Source of the DNA: Thelephora terrestris
Lineage: Eukaryota > Basidiomycota > Agaricomycetes > Thelephorales > Thelephoraceae
Direction: 5' to 3'
NCBI GenBank assembly: GCA_015956445.1
Contig: WIUZ02000001.1
Coordinates: 310,001 to 374,000, forward strand
Length of the DNA stretch: 64,000 nucleotides
In this document: piece by piece, positions 11,406 through 23,457 of the stretch
Position numbering within the stretch: the stretch's first letter is position 1
Layout: every line of letters begins with the position of its first letter
Notes under the pieces: generated by a model
Database searches by the model: none
What the model saw: only the letters and a program-made list of their open reading frames with translations
Told to the model about the DNA's origin: nothing
Position numbers and translations under genes: made by a program

Positions 11406-13917
11406 GGCCAGAAGAACCCCCACGGATAAAGCTTTCGATTCAGGTTGGCTTACAGAAGGCCTTGGAAAGGCTTTCTCGTGATGCGGTGAATCCATTATCA
11501 TTTCCTCATTAGTTACACATGAACTCCAAGGTAACGACGGATATGGTAGTGATGAGGGTCAAACTGGAAAAAAAACTAGGCATGGAACGAGAGAGATTGT
11601 GAGGTCTATTGTTTGATTCTTGAGGATGGTATGTCGGACAAGACTCGCATAAGGCAGTCGGGAGATTCGGTTGTCCAGAGAGGAGGGGCCGAATGTGCGT
11701 TCGAGGGGTTTGAGCGCACACCGAAATACGTCAGGATGACAGTCGCGAGGGAGAGCGGGGGATGAAGAGCGCAAAGCGTTAAAAAAATCCTTTATCCACA
11801 ACAAAGTCCTTCCACTCGATCAAGAGCGCCGTCCAGGTGAAGAGGGTTGAAAAGGTCTGGAATGGTCGGTCTTATCAACGATGCGAAATCTGGAAGGGAC
11901 TTAGGCCCTCGCCTTTCCGAATCCCTTGACGTTCGGGTGCCGACCAAGGATGTCAACGCCCCAGGTTGTTTCTCGCTGTGAAATGCGCGGAGAGTCTGGG
12001 GCGAACCCTGGACCATGGGTGGCTGGGAGCGCCTATCGCCGGGAGACCTTCGGGGAGGGAGAATATGGGTTGGGTAGTGACGAAAAGGAAGCTTGATGCG
12101 GTTGTGCTTCTCCTAGTGAGTCGGATCCTCCCACACGGAGCACCAATCCGTGCACTAGTTCACCCTCTCTAAGTACTGTGTCGTCCCGAACAAGCCCCCG
12201 TTCCGGAAGATGTTGCTCTGACATGGAAATGTGTGGCTTTTTGTCGTTAGCAGACATCGAGAGCGAACCTGATTTTGTTTCCTTCCGGGAAGGCCATATC
12301 CGGTGAAGTATTTTGCTGGTTCGCTAATGACCTGCGACGAGGAGTTTGACGGCGTCGGTGTCCAAGAGGTTGAAAGGACTTGACATCGACGTCGCGATAA
12401 CAAGGGAGTGGATCGCTGCGTTAGAAATGAGGGAGGGAGACGGCGAATGGGTTGGGGAACGAAAGGGATCGAGAGGAATGTTCAAAGCGGGTTTCAAGCT
12501 AGACAGGAAACACAGAGGTACCAGCACAACCGCAGATACGAACAAATTCCTCAGAACGGAGAGGGAACAGGTCGTGAGATAAGTGAGTGAAGCGGGGCAG
12601 GTTAACTTTGAGATGGACCCGCAATAATCGTGAGTTATGCTGAACGTTGTGCGTTTGGGCGTGTCGTGGGCGAAACGACGCTTGTCGACTTCTGGCGGTA
12701 GAGAGAACTATTTCCAAAACGGGATGAGCTACTCGCTCCAACGCGCCATCACAACCACCCGCGCCATTACTTTGGCTTCTCCGCCGCATACATCTTCCTG
12801 TCCTCTCACCATCGTCGAAATCGAGACGCCTAAAATCACATCTACCGTACCGCTCACGAATATGAACTTGGATGCTACCATCCCGGCTCTGAAGCTGGAC
12901 CTCCCGCGAAACCTCGGTAGCTATGACCGTTGGGAGTTCGTCAGGGAGTTCCACGCACAGGTCTAGGAAAATACCGAGCGCGGGTTTGTGCAAGCATTCC
13001 CCACGCGGGTCTCTTTGGACGTCCAGCTCCCTGTGTTCTTTCCCTTTCTCGCAGTCGTCAGTTGCCACCTCTTTGACAGCGTTCTGTCCCAAGTTCATCG
13101 CCCTCACCCTTTACACCATCTCTGCCGGCACCGCCTTTCCTTCTATGTGAATATTCAAGACACAAGCCCTTCCACCCGGGACATACACCTCACCCTCGAA
13201 CAAGGAAAGGGAACTTCGGACAGCATCAGCATCGAATCTGTCTCGAGCACCATGCCGCCTGCGTCGATCGTCGCCCTCGGTTGGAAACCATGGGCAAGTT
13301 TGCAGGATAGCTGTCGATCAATGACTCGGAAACATCGAGGCGATCCGCGTGTTGAAGCTATCGAGCGGGCGGTTTGGTTCCGTTGCCCAGTTCGTCCTCA
13401 TTCGATATTACGTCGACCATTGTGACATACTGGTAGCCACGAAGCTCAACCAGGGCCAACACACAGAGGGACTGCGACCGAATCTCGTCCCAAATGAAGC
13501 CAGCCAGTCGGGACGACGGGCAACTCACACGTTCGACAAGACTTCTGAAACCGGCCACACACTGTATACCATCGGCAGGTGCAGATGTGGATTCCAAGGT
13601 CTCGCCGGGTTTCGAGCCGTCTTGTGAGTCAGTTTCCCCTTTCTCATCGCAAACCAACCGCAATCTCACTAGTTCTGTTGTGCAGTTCTTCCATATTATG
13701 AGCACTATGTGACATCTAGTTTCCCTACTCTTTTTGTTTAGCTCCGACGCGCGGGGCCAACGTGGTAACGACATTGATGATCACGCACATTTCCTACTTC
13801 CCCCCATGGCCTAACAAGGTTTGCGCGTTATGTCGGACATATTCCAACATATTCCGGTAATATTATTTGATTTGGGCCCAGACAATCAAGTGATACGCGG
13901 GAGACGTTGTGAGTCGA

Positions 13918-14237
13918 GTTGTGACAAGCCCCCAACTTCGTCGATTTGCCGGCGAAAGGACACCTCCGGCAGAGCTCAGCCTCCCTGCGACACCGAGCGA
14001 CCTCATTTGCATGACATGGACGCTTCCTAAACTGCCCACAAACACCGAACGAGTTCACCGCGAATCGTACCCCCAGATCAAATCCACTTGAACGTTGCGC
14101 CATTGGTCAACTCTTCCGCGCAAATGTTCTTTGCGGTCCTTTGAGGCTTGCTGTGCTGACGGGGATCGATTTGGACTCCGCGAATGTGGAACGTCGTCTC
14201 GCCGATGACGGTGTGGCTTGTGGGTTGATCAAACAGT
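13918..14237. repeat. dispersed repeat, copy 2
   Basis: Direct-orientation partner of the repeat at 11084-11405. In this copy the shared minus-strand frame ends at a stop after GATFKWI, whereas copy 1 reads some 17 codons further. This is consistent with independent decay of a coding exon. Confidence 0.65.
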
Positions 14238-15053
14238 ACCTAGTCTCCGTTCCAAGAAGTCTGGGACGGAGCAGCCCGTTCGAACGCCCGTTACTGTAGG
14301 TAGCTAGTACGCACCCCACGAGATAGACCATATCAATATCGGGACAGTCAAGCGAATAATGCACAGACGTGGGTACTTAAAGAGTACCCAAATGACGAAC
14401 GAGGACGGGGTAGTGACATAACGCGCCCGGGTGAGGAGAGATTCCAGAATTGATCTTCCCCGATGGCAGAAAATAGGTGCGCGTTGACAAAAGGCAAACG
14501 TAGCGGGTAGCCACTCGACATTCGTACCGGTGTATCGAGCGGCGAATTCAATGAAGAAGGAGCAAAGGCATGATGATTTTCGTAAAGACGAGCGGAATAG
14601 TTTTCAAAGTGAGGCGAAGTTCTGGAAACGTGGAAGAGTGGTCGGGAACATAATCGGAAAATTCGCGGGAAGCGTTCGACTCAATTCAGAGGCCGCTCGC
14701 CCCCCTAGGTACCGTCCCCTCGCAAACCGTTCCTCCTCCGCCTCTGAATTCGAGGCTGGATTCCAGCCTACGTTCGACTGTCCCGGGAGATCTCTCGTTT
14801 TGTGCAAAACCAACATAGACGCCTCGTATTTTATCTTGGAGTCTTGGAATAAGCCACCAGCGCTCAGCAGCAGCCCTAGACATCGTGGTCAACGGCCCCT
14901 GGATCTAGACCCTCCGATGCATGACTCCTCTCCTAATCCTGTGAGGTGCCGCAACCGCGCGGCTTGCACGTTGCTCAGGGATGGCTACATAATCCGCCAG
15001 TGTCCCCAGGGACAGCTCACCCGCTTCCACCTTGCTAGTAAGACCCGTTCTAC

Positions 15054-17882
15054 ATGTCCTCCCCGACAGCTCAGCAACCGGCCTACAAACCATCCCACAA
15101 GGCTCTACAAGAGCTAGACCGCCTCGAAAGGTCTTCACTCGACTTTCCTGATCAACTCGCCAGCTTCCTCTCCAGGGAAGACTTCCAAGATTATGATGTT
15201 TGCAAAAGCCTTCGGGACGAGGATGCAGCGTGGCTTATCGACTATCTGGACAATGTTTGTGTTCGTTTTACTGTATCGCCTCTATACTGAACCTGCACAG
15301 ACCCTCGATACTCTCGATCCCGTTGATCCTGCATATCGAAAGTGCCTGGATGTGCTCCAACGCATATGCTGGATGAGTAAGAGGTTACCACGGTCGTACA
15401 TCCTTGATATTTCGCCCTTTGTCCCCATTGCTGGTCCAACCTCCATTGGGCCTTACGAATTCATTTACGAAGGGTCAATAAATGGTTCAAAGGCTTGCGC
15501 CAAGAGGTTCAACCCCTCCCTCTCATCGGCATGGTGGCGTGTCAAGATGGTACCTGATCAACACTCTTGTCTCTCCCGCTTTCCCCATTGACTCGATCGA
15601 CAGTTTGAATCTGGTGAGATTGTCAAGTGGAAACGTTTGACGCACCCGAACATCGTCCCCTTCCTTGGCATCACCAACGAGCCCATCCATCTTGTTTGGG
15701 CCCGGGCGCCTGGCGTAGAACTAAGTAGATATATCAACAATCACCCAGATACAAACAGGCTTGATCTTGTGAGTGTCTCCCTTCTCGTGTCTTGGGTTTT
15801 GTTCACACCATTAAAAGTTAATCGGCATTGCCAACGGCCTTGATTACCTTCATTCCCATGATGTGAATCATGTAGATCTCGGTGGGGTGCGCAATCACAT
15901 GAAGCCCATATGGCAGCCATGCTGATACCCAGACAGCCCAACATCATTGTTGATGACTCTGGCTGCCCGCACATCACTGAATACTGCTTCAACAAATTTT
16001 TTTCATGGTACCCACAAGCCAATGTTCATCGCTGTATGCGATGGGCTGATCCCCAATCGTCACCTGGGGACAAAGGTGATGTTTTCTCCTTTGCAATGAT
16101 CGTGGTTGAGGTAGGTCGCAAATAGTAGCCCCAAACAGACAGTTGGTGAACCTACTCCCCACCCCAACATAGGTTTTCACCGGTCAAGCTCCATTCTTCC
16201 CTGAACCTGATACTGTGGCACTGTTGGCTCTAAAGAGGGGGGATCGCCCGGAGCGGCCAACGCATAGGGATCTCACTGCTAAGCTGTGGGCATTGGTAGA
16301 GAGATGCTGGGACAATGACTGGGAACAGCGCCCCAAAATGCCGGAGGTATTAGAGATCTTGCGTGACTGGTCAGTGTTCCTCTTCCTGGCAGCCAACCGC
16401 TCATTGCAAAATCCTCATCAGCCGCAATGATGACCAAGTTCTCATCCCAGTCCTTCAACCAGCATCATCTGACTGGTTCTTACAAATCATGAACGAAATA
16501 CTGGACCTGACAGACCAAGTTGCATCAGTTGCCCTTTTCGGGCCGATCGGCGTTGGGAAGACTTTTGTGGCTCGTAACATCCTAGAAAACGACCGAACCA
16601 AAGCTATTTTTGGTGAAAACCGTTACTTCATGTGTTGCGATGGCCTCGAGGACTCGCTGGAGGGTTTCATCCAGCGCCTATCTGGCGCCACCCACACTGA
16701 TGAAACACAATTCAAGTCACACCTCCAGTCCCCATCTCCGATCCTGTTATTGCTTGATAGTGTGGATTCTCTCCTCGACTCACGGGCCCCTGAAGCCGAG
16801 AAAATCTATGCAATGATAGAAGAATTTGGTAGCCATGAACACGTCGGCCTGGTCACTACCAGCAGGATGTATCCGGACATTCACGGTTTCCGCCGGGTCG
16901 AAGTACCAACTCCAACTGAGGATGGCGCACGAGACATTTTCTACAGCCTCTGCAACTTGGCCAGGTCACCTACAGTGGACGCCCTCATCACAACATTGGA
17001 CTCCCACCCGTTTTCCATTAAACTATTCGCCAGGATTGTACGCAAAAATAATTGGGATGAACATACACTGTCAAAGATGTGGGACGACCTGGAGGGCGTG
17101 CTGAGAACAACATATTACGAGAAGCTTGAGGACACTATCGAGCCAGTGTTCCACTCTCCGAGGATTAAAAAACTAGGTACCAGGGCTTGGGATGTGCTCG
17201 AGGGAATCACATTCTTCCAATCTGGGATTGAAGAACAACAATTGGAGGGGATTTTTGACGGAAGTGGGGTAAGGGAGGTGGTTGATGTACTCTGCAGATT
17301 TTCCCTTGTCTATCGCCGAAACGGAGTTCTGAAGATGTTATCCCCACTCCAATTCTACTTTCGGCAGCCTATGATCTACCTGGATGAAATTGGTATGTCC
17401 CATTATTAGATCTATTTTGCGGTTGTCGTGTGAACATATTTTACCAGTGCCCACATGTGAAAGGGGTACGTCCCCTTATTAGATCTATTTCGCGTTTGTC
17501 ATGTGAACATTTTGAAGTGCCGCCTTACACTGGAGGTCGACTACCATATTATCCTCGCAGGCCCAAACCTCCCCAAAAATGGAAAGGGATTGGAAGACTA
17601 CCGCAAATTGTGAAGAAAGGTAAACACCATACCCCGGATTGCTCATTCATTATAGCTGATTGCTCCAATTCCACAATAGGGCTCAGGGCTCTCTTTAGCT
17701 GGCGGAAAGCACCCACCATACCGAACGACATTGAACAAGCTCCTGTAGGTATCCTGCCCCCAGGCCTACAGGAAAGTCCTGCAACCATCCCGGCTACCGC
17801 CGCACAACACAAATCCCCAGAGATCCCGCCTGGCGTTGCACAGGAAGTGCTTACGAATTCGCCACCGCACAAGAAGATGTAA
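15054..17882 (+). CDS. TKL pseudokinase fused to an NB-ARC/NACHT-type P-loop ATPase (NLR-like)
   Basis: Ten exons give an uninterrupted 782-aa frame: 15054-15254, 15301-15549, 15604-15768, 15818-15886, 15937-16110, 16173-16369, 16422-17392, 17448-17465, 17518-17619, 17680-17882. Residues about 110-352 form a TKL kinase fold: Lys135 in ACAKRF, THPNIVPFLGI, ANGLDYLHSHDV, a catalytic loop reading HVDLGGPNI (Asp225 and Asn230 kept, Lys lost), DFG replaced by TEYC (about 242-245), then GDVFSFAMIVVEVFTGQ and a C-lobe RCW motif. A P-loop ATPase follows: Walker A GPIGVGKTF (Lys398), Walker B ILLLLDSVD (Asp464), an ARC-like helical region and a winged-helix-like end; no WD, TPR or ankyrin repeats are present. 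Fungal STAND proteins act in non-self recognition; that role is inference here. The 60-nt intron 17620-17679 has no stop and might be retained (802 aa). Confidence 0.85.
17393..17517 (+). other. tandemly duplicated intron flanking an 18-nt microexon
   Basis: Two successive blocks match closely: 17393-17447 plus the exon start TGCCC, and 17466-17517 plus TGCCG. Shared landmarks are the donor followed by GTCCC, TTATTAGATCTATTT, and GTGAACAT before the acceptor. Both introns (55 and 52 nt) have GT and AG ends and leave phase 1, so splicing out either the two short introns or one 125-nt intron preserves the frame. A roughly 75-bp tandem duplication most simply explains it. Confidence 0.7.
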
Positions 17883-18431
17883 CAGCTATGCCGCTTACCG
17901 TCCCTTGGCAACAGATCCTATGCTGGGCAGGGTACAATGCTGGCTGGTGACAATAAATCGGATTAGAGTAATTTCAACTGTATTTTTTCTATTTAACAAT
18001 CTCTCCCTCGCTTCGCCCCAGCGGCACTCCCTGTAGCTGACACAACTCGGCCTGTAAACCTGATGCTTGCTTTGTAATTATCATTTCTTCCATACTGAAA
18101 AATTGTGTGAGCACACTTGGAGGAGCCTTTGAGTGGTGCTGTGCCGTTGACCTGGGCAAGCTTGTCTGGGTTCATTCAGTGTTGGTACAATCACAGTATG
18201 AAGCGCATGAGCCGCGTGAAACCGCAAGAAGAATTTTCTAGGTTTCTCCGAAAGCCTGCCCAAGTCATGTAGAATCTTGACGTGCAGAGATCACTGAAGA
18301 TGGTTCAACTTTGTGCGGGGTGACAGGTTTCGTGCGACATGATTGCATCGTGTGCGAAAGAATTTTTTGTGCACTCGACCGCCATAGGAACAAAGTACAA
18401 CATGAAGGAATCAGACAGATTTACTCATATC
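17883..18431. other. convergent 3' intergenic region
   Basis: This lies between the ends of the kinase/NB-ARC gene (+) and the 765-aa membrane protein gene (-). It is T/A-rich in places and suits two 3' UTRs. No gene is seen. Confidence 0.5.
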
Positions 18432-21322
18432 CTACACCATGACCTCTGGCCCTTGATCAACCTCACCCGTATTCGCCCTTGTTTTACCCAACAGCCTACG
18501 TGATGTGTTTCTCCCAGCCTGGTCGCCACTGACAAGGGTTGTATAACTGTTAACACGCCCCATTGTCCTCATTTCGTCGCCATCTTCTCCACCTTCATCT
18601 GGCGGAGGCTGAGTGATATCACCCTGCGGACAGAGGAGGCAATAAACTGCGCTAAAGACGCCAATATCTGTCCTGCCTTCTATCGTGATCCAGACACACC
18701 AGAAGATCAGGACTATCACCATCACGAACACCGCGCCGACGGAAAGTTTCGTCCGAATCTGGGGGGTAGACACAAGTGTCTCGAGACCAAAGGCGGTAGT
18801 AAACGACACCGTGCTACCGGTCAGCGACGTCAGACCAGCGGCTCGGGCGAAAACCACCAACTTATGAAGACTCACGACCACATGAGCAATGAATATGGTA
18901 GACTGTACAGAATTGCGAGCGTTTCGAAGCCGATCGCTTTGTTGTGTCTGCTTCGGAGATAAAGTTCCTATCAAGGAGAGCATACCAATCGCGATAAGGA
19001 AAGGGGTGGGGAAAGAAATCAGATAAAGTGGCGTACAACATCGCGCGCAGAGTCCTCCAGTTTGTTGCTATGTTTCCGAACCAGCAACAGGCCTATCACG
19101 ATGCTCCCAATAGCTGTCACAGTAGAAAAGTAGCTGGCGAGCTGGGTGCTGTTCCCAATCCCCGGTATGGCCAAGAACGCCATGTTTGCGGTCAACAACA
19201 CAGTGACCTACCGAAACGGGGTGCATGAGTCATGCGGCGGCACAACAACCAAACAGTACTCACGTTTATAATGGTGTCTTTCCACTCATCTTGCTGCCAT
19301 GTGATGAATCGTGCCCATCTATGTTGACAGATAATGAAATCCGTGTAAACAGATTCCAGTTCTATTTGAGGGTTTGTCAGTATACATCCGAAGAAAATAG
19401 CAACCATGCATACTTCTGAGGTACAATTCCGGAGTATAGAAGAAGAGAACAGACAAGATCTTGATCAGGAACGTCCGTTTCGGATGGATACCGTATATCG
19501 TCTGGTCACTCTCAAGCCGAGCCACTTTCTGGCCGTAAAAGTTGAGGTAACGCGCGAAAACTACCAATCGCCGTTTTCAGCCCCTCAACGTTCAATTACC
19601 TACCCATTACAACGTACTGAATAAATGCATCAAGCGGCCTGAGAAATCCTGTGAGAAAATACCAACTGGATGCAGAATATTTAACTTGCCAACGACGCAA
19701 GCAGAAAACCCATGGTTTCCCCCAGCCGATGTGACGTGATTCACATAGCTCAAAAACTTGTCAAGATCCCCTTCCGAATAAGGCGTGGTTGAGTTTGCAG
19801 AAGTCATGGATTCTTGGTTGTTTGTGAGTCACACAACAATCAATACTTGTTCTGACGTACCAACACCCGCGTGGGCCAAGATCCCACGGAGTTCTTGGAG
19901 AATGTGTTCAGGGGTCTCTCTGTTATGTGGATACATTTCCCAGTGGGACCTAGCAGCTGTTGACTGCGAGATCGCTGCAATGAGTGCAAGTGCTCACCAG
20001 TAGTGAGCTTGTAATGCCAGATCTATCAATACATTCAGTATCGAAGACGCCTGATGTGGCGCAGGGGCGGACTCACGAATGTGGGTACGCTCAGTAACAC
20101 CGGACGGGCTATCCAAAGCGCGTACAGGGTCGAATTCCTGCAGCCAAAACAGGCAACGAGTAGAATGGCGGACAAAATAGTACGAACAAAAATCTTTGTC
20201 CAGCTCCAAGACGAGCTCCCAATCGTCTACCGGGAGGGGCGGGAAATTCACCCTCAAGTTATCTATTTTCTCCAGAGCTTCTTCGATTCTCTGCCGCAGT
20301 TTAGGCTCACGCATGTTTGTGTCCGTGTAGATCGGCTTGGAGTGCGTTTGATCAGAAAGGGACACACGTGTGGGGGCTCGAGCCTACATCGTGCTTATTG
20401 ACCCAATGCAGGGCGCCGTCGGGATGAACAAGGGGGGTCCATTCAGGAACATGCTCACTGAGACATAGGATAAATTCATACTAGGCACTCCGCCGTGAAA
20501 TTCTTACCCTTCGAACTTTGTAGTGGCAGGGGGAAGAACTTGTGCCCGGTTCGCCGTCTCGACCTTTCCCTTCCGGTTTTTCCCATATCTATCGACCTCG
20601 ATCATGGGGAGCAGCCCAGCTCCGGGTTCCGAAGCATTGGTTAACGGTGACGGTTGCGGAGGGGAAAATCTCCCCGAAGTATGATACACGCAAGACGAGA
20701 CGGAAGTATTGACGGAGGGTGGGAAAGCGAATTGTGCAGAGGACGGAGGTTCGAGGTAGCCGCGTGCCACTGCCTCTGCCCCGTCTAGATTCGAGGGTGA
20801 ATGGTAGGCAGACTTCGACGGCGGGCGGCAAGAGCATTGCGGATCCGGAGGGTGTCCAAGACGGCGCTCTGGGAGTATTGGTGCGGGGCGATAAGAATTT
20901 TGTGAAGGGGGTCTGGAGTTATTTGGCGAGATGGTTGCAGAAGAACCTGAGATTGAGCCCTCGCGGTTTTGGTAGGTGTTGACATCTAAGTTGTGAGCGC
21001 TATTGTTCTCGTGGGATTCTTGAATGATATCATTGACAGTGGCCGTGCAAACTACGATAGTCGATGTGTCGCCGCCAGCGATCGGTGTGGCTGTGGGAGG
21101 GAGCCGACTGGCACAGATCACTGTGGTCGGACTGGACTTTGCTGGTCGGCGTTCGACGCTCGGACGAATCTTGTCTCTCCTTTCCGGGTTTCGGGACGAA
21201 AAACGTGCACGCAAATCCCCCAAAATGTACCACAACCTCCGGGCCATGTGATGCCATCGCTTGCGGAAAAGAAGTACTAGCTCCCTGAGGAATAGCAGGA
21301 AAGACCGGAGGGTTAACCGCAT
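18432..21322 (-). CDS. basidiomycete-specific multi-exon membrane protein, 765 aa
   Basis: Eleven exons on the minus strand: 21322-20508, 20457-20388, 20335-20077, 20022-19998, 19949-19861, 19812-19663, 19560-19414, 19361-19264, 19207-19037, 18967-18876, 18813-18432; all phases close. The order matches a large agaricomycete family known only as hypothetical: a low-complexity N-terminus, a WW-like stretch (VPEWTPLVHPDGALHWVN), a conserved block (DDWELVLELDKD...CSYYFVRHSTRCLFWLQEF), HWEMYPHNRETP, FYGQKVARLESDQTIYG, FYTPELYLR, and a membrane part with helices VTVLLTANMAFLAIPG, YFSTVTAIGSIVIGLLLV, LETLAILYSLPY-type and AVFVMVIVLIFWCVW. ATG 21322 is chosen because the family starts with a similar basic hydrophobic segment; an ATG at 21247 is possible. 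Function is unknown. The 102-nt intron 19662-19561 is the least certain junction. Confidence 0.8.
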
Positions 21323-22159
21323 CCCAGGTGGTGATTGTAAACACAACGCCCGTGTTGCAGAGGTGAGAGGTTGGGATGTAGGTGGCTGAGGCTAACCGCT
21401 CGAGGTGCACCTTTATCAGAATCGTGCACTTCTGCCTCGAGGCAGACCCGGTTCAGGGCGAAAGATCCTAGGATAATACAAGGGTCTTCGATACCTTAAT
21501 CTACGTGTGCACATATGCCCCCTAACCGCATCCTAAGATCCCTGGCCCAGGTCGTGCTGAAACGTCGAGCGTCCTGGTCAATCCCTGGCACCCAAGCCCT
21601 AACCTCGTGGGTTGGGATTCCAGACCCACGACTCATACCGAGAAGGACTGGCTAGATCCTGGTAGTTGCCGGTAACCTACTTATCCAATGATTGGGGCCC
21701 TGCGCGACTTTTGGATACTGAGAGTCGTTGCCGCACGTTGGCGCGCGCGCCTCACCGTCGAAAATGGGTCACAATGAGGCGGTAAAACTAGGCTGGAATT
21801 CTGCCTCGAATTCAGAGGTGAGGAGGTCGTGATTTAGAAGGGGAGCCACTTTCTGTGGCTGAACTGTAAATGTATATTTTATCATTATTTATATTTGCTT
21901 CATCCCTCCTGTAAAAATACATGTGCGCCCATGGTTTGCCCTCATGGGCTTCCCCCATCGACCTGGGTGGCCAGTCTGTGATCCTCGTATGATTACTGCC
22001 AACTTTTTCAGTGTTGGTACAATCCCATACAGCTTAAAGCTCCAGGGAAGCAGATGGGCACGCGTGATCGCAGGAAGAATTGGACTCTGGTTCTTTCCTT
22101 CTCTGAGAAGCTAATGGACAAGAAAATAGGGTCCGATAACATGCGGTGGTGGTGCGCCA
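21323..22159. other. intergenic, no gene recognised
   Basis: This contains the presumed promoter of the 765-aa membrane protein gene and the 3' flank of the carrier gene, both on the minus strand. A T/A-rich patch lies near 21865-21900. No coding features are seen. Confidence 0.5.
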
Positions 22160-23457
22160 TTAAGACCGACCGCCAATAACGGCGACAACCTTTTCGTACA
22201 CAGTGAACACGATCCCACCCGAGAGCTACAAACAATGAATTCAGAAGGGCATGCGTGTAATCTCCAAACGTACTCACCACTAGCCTTACGAGCCGAGGTG
22301 TCGTCCCAGTCCAAAACCTCAACACCCCTTCTTCCGTAAAAATCCTGTAAGCACAATGGAACGAGTTTCGATACTGCGATCTAGCTTCTAATGACTGCAT
22401 GCGGGTCTTGATCACGCTGTAGAAGGTCACAGAACGGGAAACGTGCAGGATGAAGTTAGCTTACTCGAGTGGCATTGTAGTATAAACGGTGACTAGGCCA
22501 GCGATGCCACCGATCCCAAAGGTGACCACGGTGGGCAATTCCTGGCCACCTCTAGTGGCGCCCTGACAGAATTGCTTGAGAGTGCTATAGGTAGTAAATC
22601 GTACGGCAGAGTTTGCGCCTTGCCGCATCATCTGGAATGACGTCGTGAGCGGATGAACCCGAGATCAGCCAGATATGCATACCACGGGGAACAAACCACG
22701 GTAGATGCCTCGTAGGCCCTCCGCCTTCACGATCTGAGTAGTTCCATGGATCAAACCACGGTATTGAGGTATTGGTCGCTTTGCGTCGTCTATCAGCTTC
22801 GTCCTGTGGGCGGATCCTCAGCTTCGGGTTCGGGGTAAGACGGATAGCCTCACTTGATTGTTTCTGATGGCGTGACGGCGAAGATCGCTTCCGTCATCCC
22901 AGCTCCTAGCCCAGCTATGTGAATGATGGTGTGAGAGGGGTGAATTAAAGGATTTCCGGAAGACTTTCTGACCAACAAGGCTACGTGGAGCGCTCACTTT
23001 CCCCTGGGGACAGGTCAACGCTGGTCGCGTAGGCGAGTGAGATCACAAATGCACCTCGGAATCCGCTAATATCCCTTTGAATTTATCGTAACTGACGAAT
23101 CGAACGCCAGCTTTGACGGAGTTTCCTACAATGAGCGCAGTGCAACCGGAATATAGTCCGGTTATTCCCTTGGTTTTCAACGTCGTTCTGAGGATGGATA
23201 TTGGGCTTTCCCTCTGTGCGCACGAAGAGTAGACCTTTAGCCACATGAGAGCAAGACGAGTTATATATGTCATACCTTTCCACCAAACTGAGATCGCGTC
23301 TTCACATATTCCGTCGGATATGTAACAAAGCTACGCTTCGTCCGCGTTGAGCCACGCGGTAGAATTTGAGAGTGACCAAAAAAGCATACGCTTCAATGCC
23401 TCCAGCGGTCGCACCAGCAATTAGCGAATGCAGCGGTTTCTCGTTCTTTGGAGCCAT
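22160..23457 (-). CDS. CTP1: mitochondrial tricarboxylate (citrate) carrier
   Basis: Nine exons (23457-23390, 23330-23276, 23213-23055, 23003-22973, 22914-22854, 22803-22683, 22631-22465, 22416-22278, 22225-22160) give 288 aa, the family's usual length. Three tandem Solcar repeats carry the signature P-x-[D/E]-x-x-[K/R]: YPTEYVKTR, TPSETIKTK and MPLDVIKTR. The start MAPKNEKPLHSLIAGATAGG and the segments LYSGCTALIVGNSVKAGVRF and GANSAVRFTTYSTLKQF match tricarboxylate carriers. The protein exchanges citrate for malate across the inner mitochondrial membrane and feeds cytosolic acetyl-CoA production. All introns are 48-62 nt with GT/AG ends, and no defects are seen. Confidence 0.93.

Larger units (their letters stand above)
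10944..15053. other. decayed region with a duplicated repeat; no intact gene recognised
   Basis: Four kb with many short open frames on both strands. The plus strand around 12720-13400 reads like weathered coding sequence (segments such as LTIVEIETPKITSTVPL and RDIHLTLEQGKGTSDSISIE) but needs frameshifts and has no recognisable domain. A 320-bp element occurs at both ends of the stretch. Near 14687-14757 two AGAGGC/GCCTCT tracts form a weak inverted repeat. I consider this mostly relic sequence. Confidence 0.4.

Noticed and set aside
12499-13107. 202-codon minus-strand frame
   Set aside because: It is Arg- and Ser-rich without a domain, and the plus strand of the same DNA reads more like decayed protein; probably an antisense shadow.
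14530-15117. 195-codon plus-strand frame just before the kinase/NB-ARC gene
   Set aside because: Basic, Ser/Pro-rich text without a domain; it overlaps the better-supported start at 15054 in another frame.
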